From contig NZ_JAKEEB010000009.1 of the NCBI RefSeq assembly GCF_021462825.1, positions 1 through 64,000 on the forward strand: a stretch of 64,000 nucleotides of DNA. The letters run 5' to 3'. The stretch's first letter is position 1. Each line of letters begins with the position of its first letter. The position numbers and the translations under genes were made by a program. This DNA is from Streptomyces glomeratus. GTDB taxonomy: Bacteria > Actinomycetota > Actinomycetes > Streptomycetales > Streptomycetaceae. The notes beneath the pieces are model-generated. The model worked only from the letters and a program-made list of their open reading frames with translations. It did no database searches and was not told where the DNA came from. Of the stretch, positions 34,492 to 43,255 are shown piece by piece.

Positions 34492-35574
34492 ATGAGTACG
34501 GGTGAGGTGTGCGGTGCGGTGCGCACGCGAGCCGTGGCGGCGGCCTGCGGCGTGCTGGTGATGTCCCTGTCGGCGTGCGGCGGTTGGGAAGCCGGCGGTC
34601 ACGCGGTGGCGGGCGGCGGCCCGGGAAACAGTGCCGGCGGAGCGTCCGCTCTCCCGGCGAATCCGGGGCGTACCGGGGGAGGTGCGGCATCGGCGGATCC
34701 GGGGCCCGCGGGGGGCGTCGCGCCGTCGAGGGATCCGGAGCCCGCAGGGGGCGTTACGCCGTCGGCGGATCCGGGGGCTGCGCGCGGAGCCGGACCGTCG
34801 GCGGGCCCGGGGGCTGCCGGGGGAGATGTGTCGTCGTCGGGTCCGGGGGCTGCCGGGGGAGATGTGCCGCCCTCGGATCCGGGGGCTGCCGGAGGAGGTG
34901 TGCCGTCGTCGGACGAGCAATCCGCCGGACGGACGTTTCCGGATCAGGCGGATCCGAGTCCTCCCGCAACATCCGATCCCACGGCCGACCCGGGGCGCGT
35001 TCCGGGCGTCGGCGCCCGGCTGCACCGGCTCATCCCCGAGGCCTCGCGCCAGGTTCTGGCGGTCTACGGGGAGGGCGAGGACTCGCCGGACTGCACCCTC
35101 GTGCTCTATGAGAAGGACGATGACGACGCCTGGTACGAGGCCGGTCAGTGGCAGGGCCACAACGGCCGGAAGGGCTGGACGACGGACCATCACGAGAACG
35201 ATCTGCGGACCCCTGTCGGGGTGTTCACGCTCAGCGATGCTGGTGGAACCCTGGACGACCCGGGCGCCCGTCTTCCGTACGACCAGGGAAAGTCCTACCG
35301 GGTGCCGCAGAGCTGGGGCGAGGCGCACTTGCACGACTTCGACTACGTCATCGCCATCGACTACAACCGGCTCAGAGGCACTCCGCCGACCGATCCGACC
35401 CGGCCCGAGGGTGACAAAAGGGGTGGCGGCATCTGGCTGCACGTGGACCACGGTGACGGTACGTCGGGATGCGTCACCTTGCCCGAATCCGGGATGGAGT
35501 ACCTGCTGCGGACGCTCGACCCGGACCGGCATCCCGTGGTGGTGATGGGGGACAGGCAGGCCCTGAAAGCCTAG
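34492..35574 (+). CDS. L,D-transpeptidase (YkuD) lipoprotein with repeat linker
   Basis: About 360 residues from ATG 34492; GTG 34477 and GTG 34519 are alternatives and no ribosome binding site decides. A lipobox (LVMSLSACGG) predicts membrane anchoring. A Gly/Pro/Ala linker of about seven 12-residue units (SADPGAAGGDVP type) then spaces the enzyme from the membrane. The catalytic domain ends with the YkuD motif HVDHGDGTSGCVTLP, where His, Ser-Gly-Cys form the active site. It should make 3-3 cross-links or attach proteins to peptidoglycan. The 36-bp period repeat is prone to length change. Confidence 0.85.
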   Translation: MSTGEVCGAVRTRAVAAACGVLVMSLSACGGWEAGGHAVAGGGPGNSAGGASALPANPGRTGGGAASADPGPAGGVAPSRDPEPAGGVTPSADPGAARGAGPSAGPGAAGGDVSSSGPGAAGGDVPPSDPGAAGGGVPSSDEQSAGRTFPDQADPSPPATSDPTADPGRVPGVGARLHRLIPEASRQVLAVYGEGEDSPDCTLVLYEKDDDDAWYEAGQWQGHNGRKGWTTDHHENDLRTPVGVFTLSDAGGTLDDPGARLPYDQGKSYRVPQSWGEAHLHDFDYVIAIDYNRLRGTPPTDPTRPEGDKRGGGIWLHVDHGDGTSGCVTLPESGMEYLLRTLDPDRHPVVVMGDRQALKA

Positions 35575-35661
35575 TCGGTCGGCCGGATGCGGGTGCACCG
35601 CGATCGAGTGTTCGGGGGTACTCATTGCGGGCCGCGTCGACTCCCCGTAGAAACACGGGAC

Positions 35662-37269
35662 ATGAGAAGCCGGATAATCATGTCCATGCTCACCGGCGTG
35701 GCGCTGACGGTGAGTCTCCTCCTCGGGGCGGGCCCCGCATCGGCCGGAAACCCCTCGGCCGCCGTGACTCCGCCCGCCGAATTCGGTACCGACTGGCACG
35801 ACCCGCTGACCGCGGCCCCGCCGGTCGCGCGGCCGAACTCGCCGTCGTGCGACGTCACCCTCGCCGAGACGCAGTTCCGGGACTTCACCCCCTACCGGGG
35901 CACATACACCCCGTCGAGCGGCTGCGGCGAGCGCTGGAGCAAGGTCGTGCTGCGCCTCGACGGCAAGGTCAAGGGACGGCAGTTCGACCGCCTCGGTTAT
36001 CTGCACGTCGGCGGGGTCGAGATCTTCCGTACGTCCACGCCGGAGCCGTCGCCGGACGGGATCGAGTGGTCCGTCGAGAAGGACGTCACCCGCTACAGCG
36101 ACACGTTCCGCACGAGCCGTGATGTGGAGATGCTCATCGGCAACGTCGTCGACGACACCTACACCGGGGTCATCGACGTCAAAGTCACGCTCACGTTCTA
36201 CACGGGCAGGGCCGCCCACGCCCCCGACCGTGTCCTCACCCTCCAGGACGGCACCCTGACCACGCCCCGCAACAGCGAACGCGTCGTCGCCGAGGTGTAC
36301 GCCACCGGCTCGGGCGGTGGCTGTGAGGAGTTCTGGTACCTCACCGTGCCCGACTCGGCGCCGTACTCCTGCAAGGCGACGGGCGGCCCCTACCGGGAGG
36401 TGCAGGTCACGGTCGACGGCCGGCTCGCCGGTATCGCGGCGCCGTTCCCGACCGTGTGGACCGGAGGCTGGTCCAACCCCTTCCTCTGGTACGTGATCCC
36501 GGGGCCGCGCGCCTTCGACGTCAAGCCGATCACCTATGACCTCACGCCGTTCGCCGGGATCCTCGACGACGGCCGACCGCACCGGGTCGAGGTCTCCGTC
36601 GTGGGTGTGCCCGCCGGGCAGACGGGCTGGAGCACCCCCGTGAACATCCTGGTGTGGCAGGACGCGAAGAGCGCTCGCGTCACCGGGAAGCTCACCGTCC
36701 ATCAGGCGGGCGATCCCGTCGGCTCCCCGGTGTACACCCCGGGCACGGAGAACCGGCTGGACACCGAGGGCGGTCACCGGCTCACGGTCGCGGGATACGT
36801 CGACACCTCGCACGGCCGGGTCACCACGACCGTCAGCCGGACACTGGCGAACACCTCCGTGCACCGCTGGACCGACGGCGAGGACATGGACGGTCTCGAC
36901 GCCACCTGGACGGACGACGAGTCGGTCACCGTCGACGGACCGGGCCCGGCCCGCACGACGCGCACCCACCGTACGTACACGATGAACGGCTCCACGACCA
37001 TCGGCGCGGACGGCCGGCTGCGCACCGTCCTGACGCTCGGGGACCGGGCCTCGCTCGTCGAGACCCGCGACGGCCGGCGCGGCGCGTGGTCCCGGCTCGA
37101 CGACACCTACACCGGGGACGCCGCCTACACCACCAATGTGCCGCGTGACCGGCGGCATGCGGTCGGCACGACGAGCGAGCGCCACCGGCTGTACGGCTCG
37201 CGCGGCTGCTACGACCGGCGGCTGACGACGGTTCAGGGAGTGCTCACCGAGGACCGCGACGGCTGCTGA
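35662..37269 (+). CDS. Secreted peptide-N4-asparagine amidase (PNGase A-like)
   Basis: About 535 residues from ATG 35662. The signal peptide (MSMLTGVALTVSLLLGAGPA, cleavage after ASA) predicts secretion. The mature sequence fits the PNGase A family (PF12222): DVTLAETQFRDFTPYRGTYT, RLGYLHVGGVEIFRTSTPEP, WSVEKDVTRYSDTFRTSRDV, then EEFWYLTVPDSAPYSCKATG and the GGWSNPFLWYVIPGPRAFDV block. Such enzymes cut the amide between N-glycans and Asn. It would let the organism strip glycans from glycoproteins in its surroundings. Several Cys suggest disulfides. Ends at a hairpin facing the MarR gene. Confidence 0.88.
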   Translation: MRSRIIMSMLTGVALTVSLLLGAGPASAGNPSAAVTPPAEFGTDWHDPLTAAPPVARPNSPSCDVTLAETQFRDFTPYRGTYTPSSGCGERWSKVVLRLDGKVKGRQFDRLGYLHVGGVEIFRTSTPEPSPDGIEWSVEKDVTRYSDTFRTSRDVEMLIGNVVDDTYTGVIDVKVTLTFYTGRAAHAPDRVLTLQDGTLTTPRNSERVVAEVYATGSGGGCEEFWYLTVPDSAPYSCKATGGPYREVQVTVDGRLAGIAAPFPTVWTGGWSNPFLWYVIPGPRAFDVKPITYDLTPFAGILDDGRPHRVEVSVVGVPAGQTGWSTPVNILVWQDAKSARVTGKLTVHQAGDPVGSPVYTPGTENRLDTEGGHRLTVAGYVDTSHGRVTTTVSRTLANTSVHRWTDGEDMDGLDATWTDDESVTVDGPGPARTTRTHRTYTMNGSTTIGADGRLRTVLTLGDRASLVETRDGRRGAWSRLDDTYTGDAAYTTNVPRDRRHAVGTTSERHRLYGSRGCYDRRLTTVQGVLTEDRDGC

Positions 37270-37277
37270 GGGAGTCG

Positions 37278-37323
37278 GGCGCTCTCGCTCCGGTGGTACG
37301 GGGCGGGAGCGCCGTCCGTCGTG
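37278..37323. terminator. Hairpin between convergent PNGase and MarR genes
   Basis: GGCGCTC (37278-37284) pairs with GAGCGCC (37317-37323). The loop is 32 nt and no T-run follows, so confidence is moderate. Confidence 0.45.
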
Positions 37324-37358
37324 TGCGGTGCGGGAGGTTCAGGCGTCTGCGCGGGCGG

Positions 37359-37829
37359 TCAGCAGCGCTGCTCCCCTCGGAGTGCGGAGGGAGTCTCACC
37401 GCCGTCGATCAGCGTGTCGAGCAGACCTCCGAGCACCTCGCGCTGCTCGTCCGTCAGAGGGGCCAGGATCTCCTCGGCAGCGGATCTGCGGGCGCCGCGC
37501 ACCGCGCGCAGCGCCTCTCGGCCCTGGTCCGTGACCTCGATCCGGATCACCCGCCGATTGCTGGGGTCGGGCACCCGGCGCACCCTGCCGCTCGCCTCCA
37601 GGCCGTCGACCAGCGTGGTCACCGCCCGCGGCACGACTTCCAGACGCTCGGCCAGGTCCGCCATGCGGGGCGGCGACCCGAAGTGGGCGAGCGTGCGCAG
37701 CAGCCGTGACTGGGCCGGAGTGATACCCAGGTCGCACCGCTCCAGATGACGTTTCTGGATGCGGTGCACGCGGCGGGTGAGCCGCAGCAGTTGCTCGGCT
37801 AGCAGGCCGTCGGGGTCGGCAAGGGTCAT
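37359..37829 (-). CDS. MarR-family transcriptional regulator
   Basis: 156 residues with the MarR winged helix: ITPAQSRLLRTLAHFGSPPR, MADLAERLEVVPRAVTTLVD recognition helix and a wing RRVPDPSNRRVIRIEVTDQG. It diverges from an ABC exporter gene across 161 bp that contain the inverted repeat TCATTGT-N11-ACAATGA. The expected role is ligand-relieved repression of itself and the exporter. Confidence 0.93.
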   Translation of the reverse strand: MTLADPDGLLAEQLLRLTRRVHRIQKRHLERCDLGITPAQSRLLRTLAHFGSPPRMADLAERLEVVPRAVTTLVDGLEASGRVRRVPDPSNRRVIRIEVTDQGREALRAVRGARRSAAEEILAPLTDEQREVLGGLLDTLIDGGETPSALRGEQRC

Positions 37830-37853
37830 ACAGGAATAATATCAGGACGTCGT

Positions 37854-37878
37854 TCATTGTGAGTATAGGTAACAATGA
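37854..37878. promoter_or_regulatory. Candidate MarR operator (inverted repeat)
   Basis: Perfect 7-bp arms TCATTGT (37854-37860) and ACAATGA (37872-37878), 11-bp spacer, in an AT-rich island between the divergent marR and ABC exporter genes. Size and symmetry are typical of MarR sites. An ATAATAT element (about 37836-37842) alongside could be the marR promoter. Confidence 0.6.
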
Positions 37879-37990
37879 GCTAAGATCCGTGAGGGATCGT
37901 CCGCACTGCTGCCGTCCCGATCCCGCATCACCGTTCCGACGCCCGCAGCGCCGCCGCATGCCGAGCGCTGCCCGACCTCCGTAGGAGCCC

Positions 37991-39793
37991 ATGCATCCCG
38001 ATCAACCCGCCTGGACCCCGTCCTCTGACGGCCCGTCCGAACAACCGCGGCAGGTGCGCCGCATCCTCAGGCTCTTCAAGCCGTACAGCGGCCGGCTCGC
38101 CGTCGTGGGCCTGCTCGTCGGCGCCGCGTCGCTGGTCTCCGTCGCCACGCCGTTCCTGCTCAGGGAAATTCTGGACGTCGCGATTCCGCAGGGCCGTACC
38201 GGACTGCTGAGCCTGCTGGCCCTCGGCATGATCCTGAGCGCCGTCGTCACCAGCGTCTTCGGTGTGCTGCAGACCCTCATCTCCACGACGGTCGGCCAGC
38301 GCGTCATGCACGATCTGCGCACCGCCGTCTACGGCCGGCTGCAGCGGATGTCGCTCGCCTTCTTCACGCGCACCCGCACGGGCGAGGTCCAGTCCCGCAT
38401 CGCCAACGACATCGGCGGCATGCAGGCGACCGTCACCTCCACCGCGACCTCCCTGGTCTCGAACCTCACCAGCGTGGTCGCGACCATCGTCGCGATGGTC
38501 GCCCTCGACTGGCGGCTCACCGTCGTCTCGCTGCTCCTGCTGCCGCTGTTCGTCTGGATCAGCCGTCGGGTCGGCAACGAACGCAAGAAGATCGCCACCC
38601 AGCGTCAGAAGCAGATGGCCGCGATGGCCGCCACCGTCACCGAGTCGCTCTCGGTCAGCGGCATCCTGCTCGGCCGCACCATGGGCCGGGCCGACTCGCT
38701 CACCGAGTCCTTCGCGAGCGAGTCCGAGAGCCTGGTCGACCTCGAGGTGAAGTCGAACATGGCGGGCCGCTGGCGCATGGCCGTGATCACGATCGTCATG
38801 GCCGCCATGCCGGCCGTCATCTACTGGACCGCGGGCATCGCGCTCCGGCTCGGCGGTCCGTCCATCTCGATCGGCACGCTGGTGGCGTTCGTCTCGCTCC
38901 AGCAGGGCCTTTTCCGGCCGACCGTCAGCCTGCTGTCCACCGGTGTGCAGATCCAGACCTCGCTCGCGCTCTTCCAGCGCATCTTCGAGTACCTGGACCT
39001 GCCCATCGACATCACCGAGTCCGACGATCCGGTCCGTCTCGACCGGATCAAGGGCGAGATCCGCTTCGAGGACGTCGAGTTCCACTACGACGACAAGAGC
39101 GGACCGATCCTCAAGGACATCGACATCACCGTTCCGGCGGGCACCAGTCTCGCCGTCGTCGGCCCCACCGGCTCCGGAAAGTCCACGCTCAGCTATCTCG
39201 TGCCGCGGCTGTACGACGTGACGGGCGGGCGGGTCACGCTCGATGGAGTCGACGTCCGGGACCTGGACTTCGACACGCTCGCTCGGGCGGTCGGCGTCGT
39301 CTCCCAGGAGACCTACCTCTTCCATGCCTCGGTCGCCGACAACCTGCGCTTCGCGAAGCCGGAGGCGACCGACGAGGAACTGTACGCGGCGGCGAAGGCC
39401 GCCCAGATCCACGACCACATCGCGGGACTGCCCGACGGGTACGACACGATCGTCGGTGAGCGCGGACACCGCTTCTCGGGCGGCGAGAAGCAGCGGCTCG
39501 CCATCGCCCGCACCATCCTGCGCGATCCGCCGGTCCTCATTCTCGACGAGGCGACCAGCGCCCTCGACACCCGGACCGAGCACGCGGTCCAGGAAGCGAT
39601 CGACGCCCTGTCGGCCGACCGAACCACGCTCACCATCGCCCACCGGCTGTCCACCATCCGGGCGGCCGACCAGATCGTGGTCCTCGACTCCGGGTGCACG
39701 GTCGAACGGGGCACGCACGAGGAGCTGCTGGAGCTCGACGGCCGGTATGCGGCCCTTGTCCGGCGGGACGCCCGACTGGAGTCGACAAGGTGA
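37991..39793 (+). CDS. ABC multidrug-type exporter (complete homodimer-type half)
   Basis: 600 residues with a six-helix exporter domain (about 30-320) and an ATPase domain having all motifs intact: Walker A GPTGSGKST, Q-loop VVSQETYLF, signature FSGGEKQRLAIARTIL, Walker B VLILDEATSALD and H-loop LTIAHRLSTI. It therefore can work as a homodimer, unlike the degenerate pair at 30.6-34.3 kb. GGAG precedes the ATG. Divergent MarR regulator and operator suggest drug- or metabolite-inducible export. Confidence 0.94.
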   Translation: MHPDQPAWTPSSDGPSEQPRQVRRILRLFKPYSGRLAVVGLLVGAASLVSVATPFLLREILDVAIPQGRTGLLSLLALGMILSAVVTSVFGVLQTLISTTVGQRVMHDLRTAVYGRLQRMSLAFFTRTRTGEVQSRIANDIGGMQATVTSTATSLVSNLTSVVATIVAMVALDWRLTVVSLLLLPLFVWISRRVGNERKKIATQRQKQMAAMAATVTESLSVSGILLGRTMGRADSLTESFASESESLVDLEVKSNMAGRWRMAVITIVMAAMPAVIYWTAGIALRLGGPSISIGTLVAFVSLQQGLFRPTVSLLSTGVQIQTSLALFQRIFEYLDLPIDITESDDPVRLDRIKGEIRFEDVEFHYDDKSGPILKDIDITVPAGTSLAVVGPTGSGKSTLSYLVPRLYDVTGGRVTLDGVDVRDLDFDTLARAVGVVSQETYLFHASVADNLRFAKPEATDEELYAAAKAAQIHDHIAGLPDGYDTIVGERGHRFSGGEKQRLAIARTILRDPPVLILDEATSALDTRTEHAVQEAIDALSADRTTLTIAHRLSTIRAADQIVVLDSGCTVERGTHEELLELDGRYAALVRRDARLESTR

Positions 39794-39822
39794 CGATATG
39801 CCAGTTTTTTGACTATTGCCGG

Positions 39823-39839
39823 GATACTGTGCGCCCATG
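39823..39839 (+). promoter_or_regulatory. Candidate leaderless promoter of mltG
   Basis: GATACT (39823-39828) lies 8 nt before ATG 39837 with no ribosome binding site between. A transcript starting about 7 nt after this -10 would begin at or just before the ATG. The preceding ABC gene stops at 39793. No good -35 is evident. Confidence 0.4.
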
Positions 39840-40664
39840 CAGACGATCACTCCGCCACGCAAGCAGACGAGACTGACGCGAGGCAGCCGGGCCGCCCTCG
39901 TCGCGACCGGGCTCGCCGTGGCGGCCGCCGCCGTGGCGGTGCCGCTGGTGACGTCGCGCAGCGACGGAAAGGCCCCGGGCACCGGCCTCGTGATCCCGGA
40001 GGGCTGGCGCGCGGGCCAGGTCTACGCGGCGGTCGACAAGGCCCTGCGGCTGCCGCCGGGTTCCACGAAGAAGTCCCTGCCCAAAGCACACCTCAAGCTT
40101 CCGCGGGCCGCTCGGGGCAACCCCGAGGGCTACCTCTTCCCTGCCTCCTATCCGCTCCCCGAGGGGGCGACCCCGGAGTCCGTACTGCGATACATGGTCG
40201 ACCTGGCGAACAAGAGGCTCGGCGGCGGCGCGATCACCGCGGGCGCCCAGCGCCGAACCCTCACCGGCTACCAGGCCGTCACCGTCGCCAGCATCGTGCA
40301 GGCCGAGGCGGCGACCAAGGACGATATGGCCAAGGTGGCCCGAGTGGTCTTCAACCGCCTGGAGCGGGGCATGCCGCTCCAGATGGACTCCACCCTCAAC
40401 TACGCGCTGAGGCGCTCCACGCTCCACACCACCGTGAGGGACACGAAGATCGACAGTCCCTACAACTCGTACCGCAGCACGGGCCTGCCGCCGACACCGA
40501 TCTCCAATCCGGGTCAGGCCGCGATGCGCGCCACGCTCAACCCCGCGCCGGGCAACTGGCTGTACTTCGTCACGGTCAAGCCGGGCGACACACGGTTCAC
40601 GGCGAGCTACGAGGAGCAGCAGCGGAACGTCGCCGAATTCAACCGGTTGCGCGCCGGGAAGTAG
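39837..40664 (+). CDS. mltG: Endolytic transglycosylase MltG-like protein
   Basis: About 275 residues from ATG 39837. One N-terminal membrane anchor (ALVATGLAVAAAAVAVPLV) and a YceG/MltG catalytic domain: GYLFPASYPLPEGATPESVL, then the active-site region VASIVQAEAATKDDMAKVAR with the conserved Glu, VVFNRLERGMPLQMDSTLNY and NPGQAAMRATLNPAPGNWLY. It cleaves nascent glycan strands to set their length. It is shorter than the long actinobacterial MltG beside tRNA or aroE loci, so likely a second copy. Possibly leaderless. Confidence 0.88.
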   Translation: MQTITPPRKQTRLTRGSRAALVATGLAVAAAAVAVPLVTSRSDGKAPGTGLVIPEGWRAGQVYAAVDKALRLPPGSTKKSLPKAHLKLPRAARGNPEGYLFPASYPLPEGATPESVLRYMVDLANKRLGGGAITAGAQRRTLTGYQAVTVASIVQAEAATKDDMAKVARVVFNRLERGMPLQMDSTLNYALRRSTLHTTVRDTKIDSPYNSYRSTGLPPTPISNPGQAAMRATLNPAPGNWLYFVTVKPGDTRFTASYEEQQRNVAEFNRLRAGK

Positions 40665-40732
40665 GAGACACGCGCGGCGCAACCGCGGCCACCCGTCAGG
40701 TGCCCGGCGGTGACACCGCCACCACCGCTCCC

Positions 40733-41818
40733 TCAGGCCACGGCGGCCGCTTCACCCGCCAGCAGCCGCCTGATGTCCCGTACGGCCGCGCGTCCCGCCC
40801 GGTTGGCGCCGATCGTGCTGGCCGACGGCCCGTAACCGACCAGGTGGATCCGCGGGTCGGAGACCGCGCGGGTGCCCTCCACCCGGATGCCGCCACCCGG
40901 CTCACGCAGCCGCAGCGGGGCGAGATGGTCGATCGCCGCCCGGAAGCCGGTCGCCCACAGGATCACATCGGCGTCCACATGCCGCCCGTCGTCCCACTCC
41001 ACCCCGTCCGGCACGATCCGGTCGAACATCGGCTGGCGGTCCAGGACCCCGTCCGCGATCGCCTGCCGGACGGCGTCGTTGAGGGGCAGCCCGGTGACCG
41101 ACACCACACTCCGCGGCGGCAGCCCCTGCCGCACCCGCTCCTCCACGAGCGCGACGGCCGCCCGCCCCACGTCCTCGGTGAACGGACCCTCCCGGAACAC
41201 CGGAGCACGCCGGGTCACCCAGGTGGTCGCGGCGGCATAGGGGGCGATCTCCATCAGATGCTGGGTACCGGACGCGCCCCCACCGACGACGACCACCCGT
41301 CGTCCGGCGAACTCCTGTGGACCGGGGTACTGGGCCGTGTGCAACTGCCGCCCCAGGAAGGTCTCCTGCCCGGGACAGCGGGGCCAGAAGGGGCGATCCC
41401 AGGTCCCCGTCGCGTTGATCAGCGCCCGCGGCGCCCAGGCCCCGGCCGATGTCTCGACCAGCAGCCGCCCGCCCGTGCCCTCGCGCACGGCCCGGACGTC
41501 GACCGGCCGCCGTACACGCAGGTCGAAGGCGTGTTCATAGCGGTCGAAGTACTCGCTGACGACCTCGGACGACGGCCGCGCCGGATCCGCGCCCGTCAGC
41601 TCCATGCCCGGCAGCGCGTGCATCCCGTGGACCTTCGCGAACGTCAGCGAGGGCCAGCGGAACTGCCAGGCGCCGCCCGGCCCGGGAGCGTGGTCGAGCA
41701 CGACGAAGTCGCGTTCCGGCTCGAAACCGGTGCGCCGCAGGTGATAGGCGCTGGACAGTCCGGCCTGACCGGCGCCTATGACGACCACGTCGAGTTCTTG
41801 CACCTCGATGTTGTTCAC
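40733..41818 (-). CDS. Flavin-containing monooxygenase / FAD-NAD(P) oxidoreductase
   Basis: About 361 residues from GTG 41818; the ribosome binding site is weak. FAD-binding motif VVVIGAGQAGLSSAYHLRR at the N-terminus, GPGGAWQFRWPSLTF, NADPH-binding VVVVGGGASGTQHL mid-protein and the terminal LWATGFRAAIDHL typical of CzcO/FMO-like enzymes. It likely oxygenates a small organic or sulfur compound. Divergent from yjbQ by 84 bp. There is no dedicated partner. Confidence 0.9.
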   Translation of the reverse strand: MNNIEVQELDVVVIGAGQAGLSSAYHLRRTGFEPERDFVVLDHAPGPGGAWQFRWPSLTFAKVHGMHALPGMELTGADPARPSSEVVSEYFDRYEHAFDLRVRRPVDVRAVREGTGGRLLVETSAGAWAPRALINATGTWDRPFWPRCPGQETFLGRQLHTAQYPGPQEFAGRRVVVVGGGASGTQHLMEIAPYAAATTWVTRRAPVFREGPFTEDVGRAAVALVEERVRQGLPPRSVVSVTGLPLNDAVRQAIADGVLDRQPMFDRIVPDGVEWDDGRHVDADVILWATGFRAAIDHLAPLRLREPGGGIRVEGTRAVSDPRIHLVGYGPSASTIGANRAGRAAVRDIRRLLAGEAAAVA

Positions 41819-41902
41819 GGTTCTACCAACCGCGCCGGGGGTGGAGATCTTCCCGGGCGCTCGGCAAGGTGTGGACCCGGTGGCATGGGTGAGGATGAAG
41901 AC

Positions 41903-42325
41903 ATGTCCGATGCCTTCAGCACCCGCGTCCTGAACATCGCCTCCGGTTCCGGTGAGACGGTCGTCGATCTCACCCGGCACTGCGAGGCCTTCCTGCGTGA
42001 GGCGGCAGCGGGCCGCGACGGTCTTCTGAACGTCTTCGTGCCGCACGCCACCGCAGGCGTCGCGATCATCGAGACCGGCTCCGGCAGCGACGACGACCTC
42101 CTGGCCGCACTCCATACGCTGCTCCCGGCCGATGACCGCTGGCAGCACCGCCACGGCAGCCCCGGCCACGGCCGTGACCATGTCGTGCCGGCCTTCGTCC
42201 CGCCCCACGCGACCCTCCCGGTCGTCGGCGGCCGGCTCGAGCTCGGAACCTGGCAGTCGGTGTGCCTGGTGGACACGAACCGGGACAATCCCCACCGTAA
42301 GGTGCGGCTGAGCTTCCTGGGCTGA
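41903..42325 (+). CDS. YjbQ family protein (UPF0047)
   Basis: 140 residues from ATG 41903 (GAGGATGAAG before it). Matches the YjbQ family: GLLNVFVPHATAGVAIIETG, DRWQHRHGSPGHGRDHVVPA and LELGTWQSVCLVDTNRDNPH. Conserved His residues suggest a metal site. Members have weak thiamine-phosphate synthase activity in vitro, with an uncertain true role. Normal length. Confidence 0.92.
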   Translation: MSDAFSTRVLNIASGSGETVVDLTRHCEAFLREAAAGRDGLLNVFVPHATAGVAIIETGSGSDDDLLAALHTLLPADDRWQHRHGSPGHGRDHVVPAFVPPHATLPVVGGRLELGTWQSVCLVDTNRDNPHRKVRLSFLG

Positions 42326-42561
42326 TGCTCGTGAGCGGGCTGTAGCGTCGAATTCCGGCCGCACCGAGTATCGCTTGGCTCGTGCGTGAGCCGCCCGTGA
42401 CCACCAGTTCCGGGACGATGTCGTTCATGCTCCACCTGCTCTCCCGCATCGCCACCGCGAAGCTGCCCCAACCGTGGAACCTCGCGGCCCGTTCAGCGTC
42501 GAACGGTGATTGACTGGTCCCGGCAACCGCAGCACCCACCCCGCAGGAGAGCCCCGCAGTC

Positions 42562-42777
42562 ATGAGCCAGCCCTACACGTACGAGTACAAGGTCGTCACT
42601 TTCCGGGAGTCGCTGATCGGCGATGCCCTGGACTCCGACAAGCTGGAGAAGGTTCTCAACAAGCATGCCGAGGACGGTTGGGGGCTGAAGGCGATAACGT
42701 CGGCCGACGTCAAGGGCCGCATCGGGCCTGGCGCGGTCGAGGGCCTGCTGCTCACCTTCGAACGGCCGCGCCAGTAG
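42562..42777 (+). CDS. DUF4177 small protein
   Basis: 71 residues: YTYEYKVVTFRESLIGDALD, LNKHAEDGWGLKAITSADV and a final LLLTFERP. The E-YKVV...L-N-AEDGW pattern is diagnostic of DUF4177. Cytoplasmic, function unknown. A GGAG lies 12 nt upstream of ATG, slightly far. Confidence 0.82.
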   Translation: MSQPYTYEYKVVTFRESLIGDALDSDKLEKVLNKHAEDGWGLKAITSADVKGRIGPGAVEGLLLTFERPRQ

Positions 42778-42939
42778 CCGTCGCGCTCTTCGGGCCGCCA
42801 CCTTGCGGCCTGCGCACTGACGGGCCCGAGGAGTTGCGATCCTCGGCCGACAGCTGTGTGCTGGACGGCCGGCCTTCCAGCGGAGAGGCTGACCGACGTC
42901 AGCACGTGGGGCAGCGGGCGATCCTTGACAGGTTGCCCG

Positions 42940-43185
42940 CTACCCGGTCTTTCCGGTCGCGCCCAGACGGTCGATGACCTCGGCCAGGGTCCGCAGCCGC
43001 ACGTCGGGGCTGATGGTCCACCCCCGCTCGGCGAGCAGGGGCCGCACCTCGCCGATGGCCCGGTTGATGGTGGAGCGGTCCACACCGAGCCGGCAGGCCG
43101 GCACGTCGTGGGTGGCCCCGTGACGGAGATGACGAGGGTGGCCGGCAACCGGTCGATGAACACAGCCGGTGCTTCCAACCGGCAC
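42940..43185 (-). pseudogene. IS5-like (IS112 type) transposase remnant
   Basis: The minus strand reads LRHGATHDVPACRLGVDRST then INRAIGEVRPLLAERGWTIS and LRTLAEVIDRLGATGKTG, the helix-turn-helix N-terminal part of IS5/IS112-type transposases. The preceding part (FIDRLPATLV) is in another frame, so there is a frameshift. The DDE catalytic part is missing and the reading stops after GATGKTG. No terminal inverted repeats seen. A decayed fragment marking this region as insertion-prone. Confidence 0.7.
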
Positions 43186-43255
43186 CCACGGCTAACCACA
43201 CAACCATGACAACGATCAAGGGCTCGACGCCTCACCGCCAACGTGCACGAGCTCG

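Noticed and set aside
34276..37185. Long minus-strand open frame of about 970 codons
   Set aside because: Antisense to the L,D-transpeptidase and PNGase genes, which have clear motifs and signal peptides; a GC-driven artefact.
37928..39982. Long minus-strand open frame opposite the second ABC exporter
   Set aside because: The plus strand carries intact Walker A, signature and Walker B motifs; the minus frame has none.
40706..40720. Hairpin GGCGGT-GAC-ACCGCC between mltG and the monooxygenase
   Set aside because: Short stem in GC-rich DNA; too weak to call a terminator with confidence.
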